Assembly (NCBI RefSeq): GCF_000499385.1 | Contig: NW_013654437.1 | Span: forward strand, 1 to 24,318 | Source of the DNA: Eimeria necatrix | Lineage: Eukaryota > Apicomplexa > Conoidasida > Eucoccidiorida > Eimeriidae | Length of the DNA stretch: 24,318 nt | Reading direction: 5' to 3' | Shown here: piece after piece, positions 1 to 8,999 of the stretch | Layout: every line of letters begins with the position of its first letter | Numbering within the stretch: position 1 is the stretch's first letter | Made by a program: the position numbers and the translations under genes | Notes under the pieces: model-generated | Database searches by the model: none | Seen by the model: only the letters and a program-made list of their open reading frames with translations | Told to the model about the DNA's origin: nothing

Positions 1-153
1 ACCATCGGCGCCGACTTTTCGCTGTCTCCCACGCGATCATTCTATAATGGGTTCGTGTCAAGTGCCCGACTATTGAATAAAATCAGCTTTGATTTTTAAA
101 ATGACACAACTGTTGAAATTTCAGTTTTCAGTACCTGTTTCAATACTTGCAAT

Positions 154-396
154 TCACAGACGCGCGAAGGACGCGCCAATCCCGCCATTTTGGCTGTTCA
201 CATTGAGGCTAAGGTCACGCGCGTTGCCGGCACGTTTTCCTCGCATGTGAATCCAAGAGAGTCTGAAGCCATTAGAGCCAATTAAGTCAGCGTAGTACAG
301 GGGTTTCCTCAGGTCGAAGAGCACTCTACTGCCAAATACCACAGGAAACATAGGTTGCCTTGTGTGAGGTGATTGTATAAAATCATATTTTTCCAT
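154..396 (-). CDS. Possible 3'-terminal exon of an unrecognised minus-strand gene
   Basis: The minus strand is open from about base 464 to a TGA at 154-156. The first methionine is at 396, but the frame continues upstream of it through residues reading YCPHKWTNPFF. A pyrimidine-rich stretch ending in CAG, around base 464, could be a 3' splice site, so this may be the last exon of a longer gene rather than an 80-residue protein. The C-terminal part has a mixed, non-repetitive composition (for example KPLYYADLIGSN) unlike the low-complexity frames elsewhere in the window. I recognise no family. No confident upstream exon was found between 480 and 1000. It could be a chance open frame. Confidence 0.27.
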   Translation of the reverse strand: MEKYDFIQSPHTRQPMFPVVFGSRVLFDLRKPLYYADLIGSNGFRLSWIHMRGKRAGNARDLSLNVNSQNGGIGASFARL

Positions 397-628
397 GATG
401 AAAAATGGATTTGTCCACTTGTGGGGACAGTACTGACGCGCTTGAAAATGATATCAAACGTAATATAGTAGGAAGAAGAGTCCAGCATGGATGAGCCTCC
501 TTCTGGAGAGTCTATTCGTTCCTAAACCGTTTGTTTTAGGGGATTGAAGGATTACGTCTTCCTTCCATGATTTTCACAGTCGAAGGAGCGCCTACTCATG
601 GGAACTCTCTGCGGATTATGTCACACCA

Positions 629-649
629 ATGCAACGAAAAGCGTTGCAT
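629..649. repeat. Short perfect inverted repeat (8-bp arms, 5-base loop)
   Basis: ATGCAACG at 629-636 and CGTTGCAT at 642-649 are exact reverse complements around the loop AAAAG. It lies in non-coding sequence. No run of T or other partner signal is visible, so its role is unknown and it could be chance. Confidence 0.5.
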
Positions 650-1066
650 GATTCCCACTAACTGCTTCCTGTATGAAACCCGATTATTGCACCTTCGCAG
701 CTACTTCTAGCGAGTTCACCGCGTTGTCTACGCTAAACTATGTCACATTTTTGTACGTCACAGAGATAGCAAACACCAGTTAGAGCTGTGCGTACCGAAG
801 GCAAAGCGACACACACCCCTCACGTGAAAAACTGTCAGCGCCTTCAGAATAGAGCAACTGACACATGCACAGGTGAAAATCGGCTCTACTTCACTATGCT
901 TGCTGCATAATATAGCTCGCATGTACAAGCATTCCGATATTCTAGCCTCAGATTTTTGTCAGACTCTGCCGGTCTCCCTTGTGGGGACGTAGCCAATAGT
1001 GAGTGGCTAATAGTACTTCTGAAAAGGTAAGCACCGCTGCCTCGCTTCATAAATCTATGCTCTCTA

Positions 1067-1140
1067 CTAGGGTCTTTCGATGTGCCAGGTCGTTCACTAG
1101 ATTTATGCGTGGCACATCTTTAGGCAACGCAAAGCCCTAG
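1067..1140. repeat. Imperfect palindrome with two nested stems
   Basis: The inner stem pairs GATGTGCCA (1079-1087) perfectly with TGGCACATC (1110-1118). The outer stem pairs CTAGGGTCTTT (1067-1077) with AAAGCCCTAG (1131-1140) with one bulged base. The sides are unequal: 1 base on the left and 12 on the right separate the stems. Transcribed, it would fold into a hairpin of roughly 19 base pairs with an internal loop. It could be a mobile-element remnant, a structured RNA or a protein-binding palindrome. Nothing in the sequence decides between these. Confidence 0.6.
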
Positions 1141-2788
1141 AGAAAGAACCTTGAAGGATGCCAAAAACGGCAAGTGCATCTTGCACCACGCACTACTTCA
1201 AGGCACTGAGCTCTGGAACGCTGGAGGAGAATACAATGAGCTGCAGTTTTTTTTTTAAACTCCAGAAGGAAGCGACCCCCAATCACGAGCTACTACACAC
1301 GCATCCCGTTGCAGCTCCACAGTGCTTCATAAGATTGTTAGAACCATTATCCTGAGCGACCTGACATTAAAATCAAGAATTTGAAACATCTGTAAATTTT
1401 CCGATGAGAATTGGAGCCGCTTGATGAGACGATGCAATTCATGGTTTGCGGACGCTACGATGGTTTATGCGCGCCTTGAATGTGCTCGCGGCCTGATGAC
1501 GTTGCTCGAGTAGATCTGCCCCAAGTTGATATGTTAAGCTTCGTACTATTCTTGTCATGTAGATTATCCAGTAGAAAATCCCCGAAGTCCCTTTACAAGA
1601 CCCATTTGCCAGCACTGTTCTGCACTCCTAGATTCCCATATTCCCAAAGTAGCTGAAGGCTTCCTACCTCCCGTGGCCCAGCTTCCGGCGAAAAAGACAA
1701 GAGGCACTCTTCATAGGGTATCAGCAAGCCTACTGCCTACTTAGAAGCAGACAAATATGTTGACGAAGGAAACAGAGGCTACAGAGGAAGGCGCAGTGGA
1801 CTCTGAAAGCGCGCACATGACACACCACAAACCCCAAAATGCCTGCAGCTTGCGACGGGGCGCAGAAAGCAACGTTCAAGGGCCAGTACAAATGATTCCT
1901 CTTAACTGTCCGTGCGAATTTCTCCGTTGTAGATTCCTCAGAAAGCCTCCACAGGATTGCACACAGAACTGCAAGCGAAAGTCCCCGTCTCACAGCGGTC
2001 GTGCGCTTTGAAGCGTACGACGGTAGTCTTGCCAGTTCCTACGTTGTGGAAACACTTCAGTGGGTGTTTTGCTTATGTTAAAACTTGTCTGCTACGGTTG
2101 GAAAAGCTATACTGCGTCGGACACTGCACGGCTCCTCTCGGGGCCGCTGTGCCACGGCTGCTCGCGGGAGTGAGACCTTCAAAACCCACACTCATCAGGG
2201 GACATCGTGTATATCAGAATTGCACACTACAGAGCCCGTGAGCTTTGCTCCTATGATTTATAATAAGAGCTGGAATAAACACCTCCTCCATGAAGGACAA
2301 CTAGTTTTTGTGGATTTGATGCGGTATTCGCAGGCCCGTGCCCTTGGGCAGCTGCAGCTGGCTAAAGTGTTTGCATGTGCAGCTTTAGCCCTTCTGGATG
2401 GATTGCAGAGGTGTAACTTGTTTTCCTTTGTGATGCATTGGGAAGTTTTGTCCCAGAGAAGAGCCATGGTTGGTGAATAGGGGTGGATGTGCAGGCCCCT
2501 TTTCTCGCTGCACGCCGCAAGTGAGTGACCCTCACAATTCTGTTCGTGCGACATTTTCGTTTCCTTCTGTGTGCCATCGAAAGGCAATTCATTCTGTTGC
2601 ACTGCCAGCCTCCTCCTGCCCGATTTGCCTTACAGCGTCTGGCAGGGGCCAACCCTCGAGTGCAATGCAACGGATGCTCGGGGGCCCCACCCGCCAGCCA
2701 CCGCTCCCCGGGGGCTTTGGGGCCCCCTGGGCCTTTTCCGGTGGGCGTTCTGGCCGCAGTGGGGCCCCCGAAGTTGCACTGAATCTCC

Positions 2789-5700
2789 ATGGAGGGCCCC
2801 CCGTCGCCTTCAGCTTGGGTCAGAGGCCAGCAGTTAGGGCAGGAACGAGGGTCCCCCCAGCCAGGCTTGGCACCTGACAAGGTCATTCCGTTGGTGAAAA
2901 GCCAGATAGTAGCTCCTGCATTACCCTTCCAAGGCGTGCCCATACCTCGAGGCACTCAAAGCTTGCTGCCATCAGCTGCAGGGGTCAGCGCACAAGTTGC
3001 TGCCGCTGCTGCTCGTTTATCAGTTGCCAGTGCCGCACTCCAGTCTGCTGCTGCAGAACGGGCTGGCTTACATCAAGGTCGTCCCAGAGGCCCCCCGGGT
3101 TCTCTGGGCCTTACTGGGAATGTTCTACAAAGCTCTCTGTGGCCTAGAGGGGCCCATGATGGGGGCCTTTTGGGATGCCTGCCCACTTTGTATGGAGGGA
3201 TTGCTGACGAGCCTGCATTATTGAGGAAAACCAACAGCATTGCCCCCGTATTGGGGGGACCTGTTGAAGCTGGTCTCACCAACGGCCTCCAACTAGGCAG
3301 TCCCACGGTATTACTCCCCTCTTTAGGGCCCCCGCCTGCTGTGCCTGCAGTTGGAAGCAGCCTGCTACGGAGCCCTGTTTCTGTAGGTGGATCCACTTTT
3401 GGCGCGAGATTCAGCTTGGGGAGTGTGCAGGGGATCGCTGCAACGGCTGTGCCACCTGCCCCCACTTCATTGGCAGCCAAGTTTCCCTGTACCACAACTG
3501 CATCTGCAGCAGCTGCTGAGGCAGCACCATCAGCTGCAGCAGGATCAGCACCATCAACAGTAGGAGAGAGCTTAGCATTAGACGCAAAATCACAGTCAGC
3601 AGCAGTGGTAGCACCAGTAAGTCCCCCTCAAGAGACAGACCTAGGAAGAGTTGAGCAGCTGCTGCGTTGTCTTAGCCGTGGTCTGGTGCCCGCTGCAGAC
3701 GCAGCCGAGCGGCGAGTAGAGGCTTCACTGGGAGTTCCTTCTTCATTTCCCATTGAGTCAGCCTTAGCATTACGAGAGCCCAACGCTCCGGAAACAGTTC
3801 TAGGCGTCGCTGGGGCTCATCACAATGCTGTGCAGCAGCAGTTGGTCGCAGCAGCAGCAGTTGCGGCAACAGTGAGAGGCCCAGGGGGACCCTTTAGTTC
3901 TGCGGAGCAAGCTGCAGTCGCGGTATCCGATGTGAAAAGTGTTCTAGCGCAGCCTCGTGACAGCCCGTATGTGCCTGCTTCCACACAAATGCCAGCGTGT
4001 GGACCAGTAAATCAACCATGCGCCAAGAGGCACACTGCCTTTATCGCGCTGCAGCAGCATCAATTTCTGAATCACTCGAGGCCGCAACAGCAGCGAAGTA
4101 CTCTGCAGCGCTACGACGAACAGCAGCGGCAGCAGCAACAGCCACTGCAATGGTTGCAGCAGCATCCAGACCCTGAACAACAATGCCCGCAGCAGCAGCA
4201 GTTGCAGCAGCAGCTGCGACAGCAGCAAGAGCAGCAGCTTCATCTCCTGCAGACACAGATACATTTCTTACAACAGCAACAGCAACAGCAGCACCTGCAG
4301 CACATTCAGCAACAGCAACAGCAACTGCAGTTGCTCAGAGCGGCCCAACAGCAGCAACGTCTGCAGCGTCAGCAGTTCCAGCAGCAGCTTCAGCAACAGC
4401 GAGCACAGCAGCACCTGCAGCAGCAGCACCTGCAACGGCAGTCTCAACAAATGCAGGCGCATCAGAGGCAGGAGCGTGCAGTGACGAAAAGGCAGTGCCA
4501 TCAGCAGGACTGGTCGGGAGCGCAGCAGGAAGAGCAACAGCCGTTGATGCAACATCAACGGCAGGTCGCGTGTTTCGACCCTCAAGAGACTCCGCGGGTG
4601 CTTAAACGTGCAGCTGGCACACCAGCAGATGCTGTGGATGTTGCTGCCGCGTCTGGTATTCCTATACCCGCAATAGAGGAGCCTGCGACACTTGCGCCTG
4701 TTGCTGCTGGGCACGTGACAACAGCGGGTGCTGCCACATGGGAAGCTGTTGCAACACCTGCTGCTCCCGCATGTGCTCTCAGAGAGCGGAACTTTTGTAC
4801 TGCACGTGCGTCGACTACTGGAACTGCCAGCCCTGTTACAGGGGATGCTTCCGTTGCCCATATCACTGGCACTCCTGAATTGTGCACCGCTGACCGTGCT
4901 GCTCCAGCTGCTGTACCAGTAGCAAACGAAGTGGCTGCTGCCGATGTTGAGAGGGGTGCTTGGCAGAAGGGTAGGTTCTGCAGTGCGCCGTGGGGCCGTG
5001 GGCTGTGTGACACTTGCGCACGTGGCAGCGCCTGCAGCAGTAACGCCGCCAACAACTCGCAGCATGAGCTTGGTTGCCACTGGGAAGCCGGGGAATGCCA
5101 ACTGGAGCCCCGCGAGGGGTCAAAGGGGGCCGTGGAAGGCCGGTGGGCTTCGCCAAGAGAAGCTTTGCTGCGTGTTGCGGCTCGTGTTGCCGTTGCACCT
5201 GCCTACACACCGCAGTATCCCTCTATAGGCACGCGTGGTAAAGTTAGCAGCAGTTGCGCGCACTTTGGAGCGGCTGAAAACCGGGGACGCACCGACATTG
5301 TAGGATACCCTCAGCAGGTCTCCGCCTCTTTACAGCAGCAAGTTCCCGGTACTAACGCTGTAGTTGATGCTGCAGAAGCTGGGGACGCGATAGACTTGGC
5401 GATCCGCCAACTCGACCTAGCAACTTCAGTTCAGGACGCACCAGAAAAAGCAGGAGCGTGTGCTCGAGCCCCCGACTCGTTGAATGCAGAGAATCATTGG
5501 AAGAAGCTGTTAGTTTTGGCAGAGGGAGCATCGAAGGCATTTGCGCGGGAATGCTACGACTGTATTGTAGCCGAACAAAAGAAGCAAACGCCGCTTCCCT
5601 CTTTCGTTGGCGAATGTCTTCGGCAGCCGAAACAGGAACAAGAGGAGCAATGTCGAGAATGCAAAGCAGAGGAGTGCTGCTCCTCAGCATTTGAGAGTGA

Positions 5701-7579
5701 TCATGGATTAATCTCTAGAAGAAAAGGCAGCGCAGCAGCAAAGGAAACGGCCGTTTCTTTAGAGGAAATGCTTGGGAAGGAGGCCCGTCGGCTAGTATGT
5801 AAGCTTGCTGCTGATGGCGCAGCAACGGCGACAGCAGTCAGATGTATATACACTTCTCTGGCTTCACATCACTCGGTTGCGAGGCACACAGAAGATACAG
5901 CGGCAACTGTAAACAGCAATCAGGTGGAAGCGAGCGAACCAGCTGAACAAACGGCAACAGCGCCAACAGCACCAATAGCGTCCGCAGCAACAGCTACAAA
6001 GAGAGGTCCTCTTGGTGCTCGCCGTTGGGCTATGCGAAGTACTGGATGGCCATACCCGATCATGAGTGTGATTCCCATTCTCAGTAAGGGTATTGAGCAT
6101 GAGCAGAAGGCGAGGCAGCAGCAGCAGCAGCAGCAGCAGCAGCGCCTCGCCGATGACTGCAAAGTGCTAATCGTGCCTTCCGTGGGCCCTTCCGGGGGAA
6201 CACCTTACGAGCAGGCTGAGCGGCAAGAGTTCTCCGATTCTCATGAGAAGCTCTGCGTGAGGATTTTGGCTCCCAAGAAAGCATGCCGGGGTACATCAGT
6301 TTCAGGATCCTTAACGATTGCTGAAGGCGATGCAGCGACGGCCGGCGCAGTTGGAGTACAGGGTGGCAAGGCTTGCCAAATCCCCAACGGATCATTTGCT
6401 GCTGCCTCAGTTGTTGCTGCTTCGGCTGTTGCAGACAACGCAGTGGCAGCACCATGTGACAAAAGCATTTCCTTGACTAATGACAAGGTGCTGGTGCAGG
6501 TGCTTCGGCAGTTTCTTACCTCCCCGCATCAAGCACTGGAACTGTGCTGGTACATGCAGCAACTCAGAGAGGCAGCAGAAAGCCTTCTGGAGAGAGGCCA
6601 GACGGAGCAGCAAACACAAGAGCTTCCAGATAAGCAACAGCGCAATCAAGAAGAGTACAAAGAACTACAACAGGGTAAAAGTGTCGAAGGCGCGGTTTCT
6701 GCATTGCTAGAAGCAGCAGCCATAGTAGACAGTCGTCTCTCCGTAGGGCTTTCATCGCTGCAGGGGAGTCTTGACGAGTTATTTCGCGCATTTCTTTTGG
6801 AAACTCAAAGGGCATTTCTGCCTCGTTGTTTGTTTTCGCTGCTGCCACCTACTCCAGGTGAGCTGAGGCAGTTAAAAACACCTGAGTGCGCCCCTAGGGA
6901 CCCCCGGCTGCACTTAGGGTTTCCTGCTCGGCAGGCACCGCGCAACAAGAGGGGTCACCCAACGACAGACAAAGCAGTTGCTCTAGCGCGTCGCTACCAC
7001 GGTGGTAGCAGCATTGGCAGCAGGTTTGCCCCCATAGGAGCAGTGGGCTTCCCCCCTGCTAGGAGTATGCCCGGTGAGTGTGAGCTAGGGAAGCCCCGAC
7101 GGGGGCCTTTGGGAACAACACCTCCAGGTGCCTGGGGTACGATGTCCCTCTCACACGTAGTGTACAGAAGCCTCTTAGGGCCTGCAGCCCCCAAAGGGAA
7201 AGGCGTGAAGCGACCGCGGCAAACTCCAGGGGACTGCAGCAGCAGTGGCTGTTGCAGCAGTCATAGTAGCAGCCCGCAAGCCACGTGGCAGCAACCCACT
7301 CCAGAGGCAACCCCATGGCTACAGGTTCAGCAGCCGCATCGAGAGACAGTACAACAGCAGCAGCAGCAGGTGCAGCAAGATCAGCACCACCGGCAAGACA
7401 AACCGAGGTACGAACAGTCGGCTCTTTTTGACGCACAATGGGTCCTGAGCCCATCGAGCCCTTTCTCTGCTGATGATGGTACTAACTGTTGCAGCTGGGA
7501 TTCTCCCCAGCAACACGGGCAGTTTGGCGCTGTAGCCGTCCCTCCTCCTGCATCTGGCACGGGGGCTTCCAACGGGTAG
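2789..7579 (+). CDS. Large glutamine/alanine-rich protein of unknown function
   Basis: An uninterrupted frame of 1,596 codons, far too long for chance. Residues 1-410 are rich in Ala, Gly, Pro and Leu. Residues about 417-591 are strongly Gln-rich, encoded by CAG/CAA. Residues about 600-900 are rich in Ala, Thr and Val. A small Cys cluster lies near 942-965, a pure nine-Gln run at 1110-1118, and a more ordered, helix-prone stretch at about 1232-1352. The basic segment KGKGVKRPR near 1469 could be a nuclear localisation signal. No DNA-binding, kinase or other catalytic domain is visible. An in-frame TGA lies 9 bases before the ATG, so 2789 is the first start unless an upstream exon splices in; a donor at 2521 and an acceptor at 2813 make that possible. 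Gln-rich nuclear regulator is a guess from composition only. Confidence 0.75.
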   Translation: MEGPPSPSAWVRGQQLGQERGSPQPGLAPDKVIPLVKSQIVAPALPFQGVPIPRGTQSLLPSAAGVSAQVAAAAARLSVASAALQSAAAERAGLHQGRPRGPPGSLGLTGNVLQSSLWPRGAHDGGLLGCLPTLYGGIADEPALLRKTNSIAPVLGGPVEAGLTNGLQLGSPTVLLPSLGPPPAVPAVGSSLLRSPVSVGGSTFGARFSLGSVQGIAATAVPPAPTSLAAKFPCTTTASAAAAEAAPSAAAGSAPSTVGESLALDAKSQSAAVVAPVSPPQETDLGRVEQLLRCLSRGLVPAADAAERRVEASLGVPSSFPIESALALREPNAPETVLGVAGAHHNAVQQQLVAAAAVAATVRGPGGPFSSAEQAAVAVSDVKSVLAQPRDSPYVPASTQMPACGPVNQPCAKRHTAFIALQQHQFLNHSRPQQQRSTLQRYDEQQRQQQQPLQWLQQHPDPEQQCPQQQQLQQQLRQQQEQQLHLLQTQIHFLQQQQQQQHLQHIQQQQQQLQLLRAAQQQQRLQRQQFQQQLQQQRAQQHLQQQHLQRQSQQMQAHQRQERAVTKRQCHQQDWSGAQQEEQQPLMQHQRQVACFDPQETPRVLKRAAGTPADAVDVAAASGIPIPAIEEPATLAPVAAGHVTTAGAATWEAVATPAAPACALRERNFCTARASTTGTASPVTGDASVAHITGTPELCTADRAAPAAVPVANEVAAADVERGAWQKGRFCSAPWGRGLCDTCARGSACSSNAANNSQHELGCHWEAGECQLEPREGSKGAVEGRWASPREALLRVAARVAVAPAYTPQYPSIGTRGKVSSSCAHFGAAENRGRTDIVGYPQQVSASLQQQVPGTNAVVDAAEAGDAIDLAIRQLDLATSVQDAPEKAGACARAPDSLNAENHWKKLLVLAEGASKAFARECYDCIVAEQKKQTPLPSFVGECLRQPKQEQEEQCRECKAEECCSSAFESDHGLISRRKGSAAAKETAVSLEEMLGKEARRLVCKLAADGAATATAVRCIYTSLASHHSVARHTEDTAATVNSNQVEASEPAEQTATAPTAPIASAATATKRGPLGARRWAMRSTGWPYPIMSVIPILSKGIEHEQKARQQQQQQQQQRLADDCKVLIVPSVGPSGGTPYEQAERQEFSDSHEKLCVRILAPKKACRGTSVSGSLTIAEGDAATAGAVGVQGGKACQIPNGSFAAASVVAASAVADNAVAAPCDKSISLTNDKVLVQVLRQFLTSPHQALELCWYMQQLREAAESLLERGQTEQQTQELPDKQQRNQEEYKELQQGKSVEGAVSALLEAAAIVDSRLSVGLSSLQGSLDELFRAFLLETQRAFLPRCLFSLLPPTPGELRQLKTPECAPRDPRLHLGFPARQAPRNKRGHPTTDKAVALARRYHGGSSIGSRFAPIGAVGFPPARSMPGECELGKPRRGPLGTTPPGAWGTMSLSHVVYRSLLGPAAPKGKGVKRPRQTPGDCSSSGCCSSHSSSPQATWQQPTPEATPWLQVQQPHRETVQQQQQQVQQDQHHRQDKPRYEQSALFDAQWVLSPSSPFSADDGTNCCSWDSPQQHGQFGAVAVPPPASGTGASNG
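4038..4560 (+). repeat. CAG/CAA-rich polyglutamine-coding tract
   Basis: About 520 bases dominated by CAG and CAA triplets, interspersed with CTG, CGG, CAT and CAC codons, coding the Gln-rich domain of the large protein. Because the triplet repeats in every frame, the other frames are also open: one plus frame (4183-4605) reads as Ala/Thr/Ser-rich and minus frames read as Leu-rich or Ala-rich. These are side effects of the triplet repeat. The tract is imperfect, with many CAA interruptions. Confidence 0.85.
6116..6142 (+). repeat. Perfect (CAG)9 trinucleotide repeat
   Basis: Nine uninterrupted CAG codons coding nine Gln within the large protein, flanked by AGG and CGC. Being pure, it is the part of the gene most likely to vary in length between isolates. 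Confidence 0.9.
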
Positions 7580-8999
7580 GGCAGAAATCCTATTCGAGGC
7601 CCTTGGGGAGGCTTTTTCCCATTCAAAGTATACAGACTATCGCTCTATTCTTTGTTAGACACGAAGTTGTCCCGTTCCCGGCAGAAGGATTAACATGTGC
7701 ATCTTAGAAGTGTAGACCTTGAGAGGTGGGGGAACGTGAGTGGGCGCCTCCCCCTCGTGACAAGCACTTCATCGCAGCATCCACAGTTTCACATTTAACT
7801 ATATGCTTACGCATTAACAGTACATCAAGCCTCTCTCCCGTGCAGAGGAGACGGCGTGCTTTATTATTCGACGCTCACCTGTTCGCACCGTGGTGAACCC
7901 GAATGGAGCTAAAGATGCACCGGAACTTGAGGTACATATTCATATGCAACAGGACACCGGCAAGGGGAAAGGCCGTTAACAGGAGACTTTCACCTAGACC
8001 TACGATAGTACGGAGGCGACAAAAAACTGCCCTAGGGTTGACAAACTCATATTTGGCCTCCTGTCCTTTCACGTGCAAACATGCGCTGCACAGTGAACAG
8101 ACTTCCTCGCCACCTTGTGTTTTCGTGTGTGTAAAGTTAGCTTCTAACATTCTGCGAGGCACGTTGTATGCGTTGAATGCGTGCGTCTCCCTGGCTAGGC
8201 AGACTTTTAGTAGCCTGGGCACCGGCGAACGGAAGCGCTTGCGTGTCTACCTCGAACATACGCAGCGAGGCTGCTACCCACATGCAGGCTGCTCCGCACC
8301 AACGCACACTGAATTGTGGAAGCACTACGCGCTTCCACCCTCAAGAAGTCACGGAGGGCTTACGACTGTTTCCATCCACTATGCCGCACTCTGTTGCAAA
8401 ATAAACCTTTCAACTTGCTTAAACGAAGAGCACATACAGCATATCATCGCAGCCTGAATGGGCGGCATGTCATGTGCGAATGGGATGTTCGCTCCTCGTG
8501 CATAGCGGCAACACGAAACAAGACATACAACCCGAACGAAATGAACAGTCTGTGAAAAACTATTGGAAACTGGCCCTGAAAGCTCTATGCCTACCTTCGA
8601 ATAGAGTGATGCTGAGGTGCTAAGGAGATGGTCACATTCGGGCCCGAACAGGGCCCGTTGGGGCTCCACCCTCAATTGTCAGTATCGATGGCGCATGCAG
8701 TTTGACTTGCTGCCTGCACTTTTTTTGTTTGTATATCATATCGCACGGCTCTGGAATTAATCTTGAAGGATGAAGGCATGTGTAGGCTTGCCGCTTGAAC
8801 GTCACAATGCCTCCGCAAAACCTACCAACGCCTATGGTGCCCCTGCCCTGATTATCTGTATTTCTCTGGCTACATTGGCTGCCGATGAAAATTGAGAGAT
8901 ATAGATTGTCTGTTTTTTTCTCAAAAGAGCTTCTTACTTCCACAGGTGGTCACAGGTTCCATGGGAACCTGAACAAGGCATAAACAGAAAACATGTAAA
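7580..8999. other. Probable intergenic region between the Gln-rich gene and the NELF-B-like gene
   Basis: Overlapping open frames of 60-184 codons occur on both strands (the longest is 7903-8457, plus), but none has recognisable motifs or a consistent set of splice sites. The region should include the 3' untranslated part of the large gene and the promoter and leader of the gene starting at 9000. I see no clear core promoter element. Confidence 0.5.

Larger units (their letters stand above)
397..2788. other. Long stretch without a confident gene
   Basis: About 2.4 kb with only short, mutually overlapping open frames on both strands (for example 1757-2011, 2085-2480 and 2470-2877 on plus, 2362-2955 on minus). 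None has recognisable motifs. A strong 5' splice site (CAA|GTGAGT) lies at 2521 on the plus strand, so an upstream exon of the large gene that follows may end there. A pyrimidine-rich 3' splice site lies at 2813. From about 2680 the sequence is rich in GGGGCCC-type runs that continue into the large gene. Confidence 0.5.

Noticed and set aside
154..396. Possible repeat relationship between this minus frame and the channel-like fragment (both contain Y-A-[DN]-x-[IV]-G-x-N)
   Set aside because: The likeness is limited to about eight residues and the flanks do not align, so chance is the better explanation.
1730..2602. Overlapping open frames on both strands (80-131 codons)
   Set aside because: They contradict one another in strand and frame, carry no motifs and are not joined by a consistent set of splice sites.
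2470..2877. 135-codon plus frame overlapping the start of the large gene
   Set aside because: It lacks an ATG start, contains a strong donor at 2521 and shares its GC-rich tail with the accepted frame. At most its first 50 bases could be an upstream exon.
3319..3330. TTTAGGG, a telomere-type heptamer
   Set aside because: It is an isolated occurrence inside coding sequence, with no tandem array.
4183..4605. Ala/Thr-rich plus frame in the CAG tract
   Set aside because: It is a shifted reading of the CAG repeat inside the 1,596-codon frame.
4268..5101. 277-codon minus frame
   Set aside because: It lies opposite the accepted gene, is Leu/Ser/Arg-rich as expected from an antisense CAG tract, and has no motifs.
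7875..8457. Opposed frames of 115 and 184 codons
   Set aside because: No recognisable motif, no convincing splice partners, and each is the shadow of the other. Left as intergenic.
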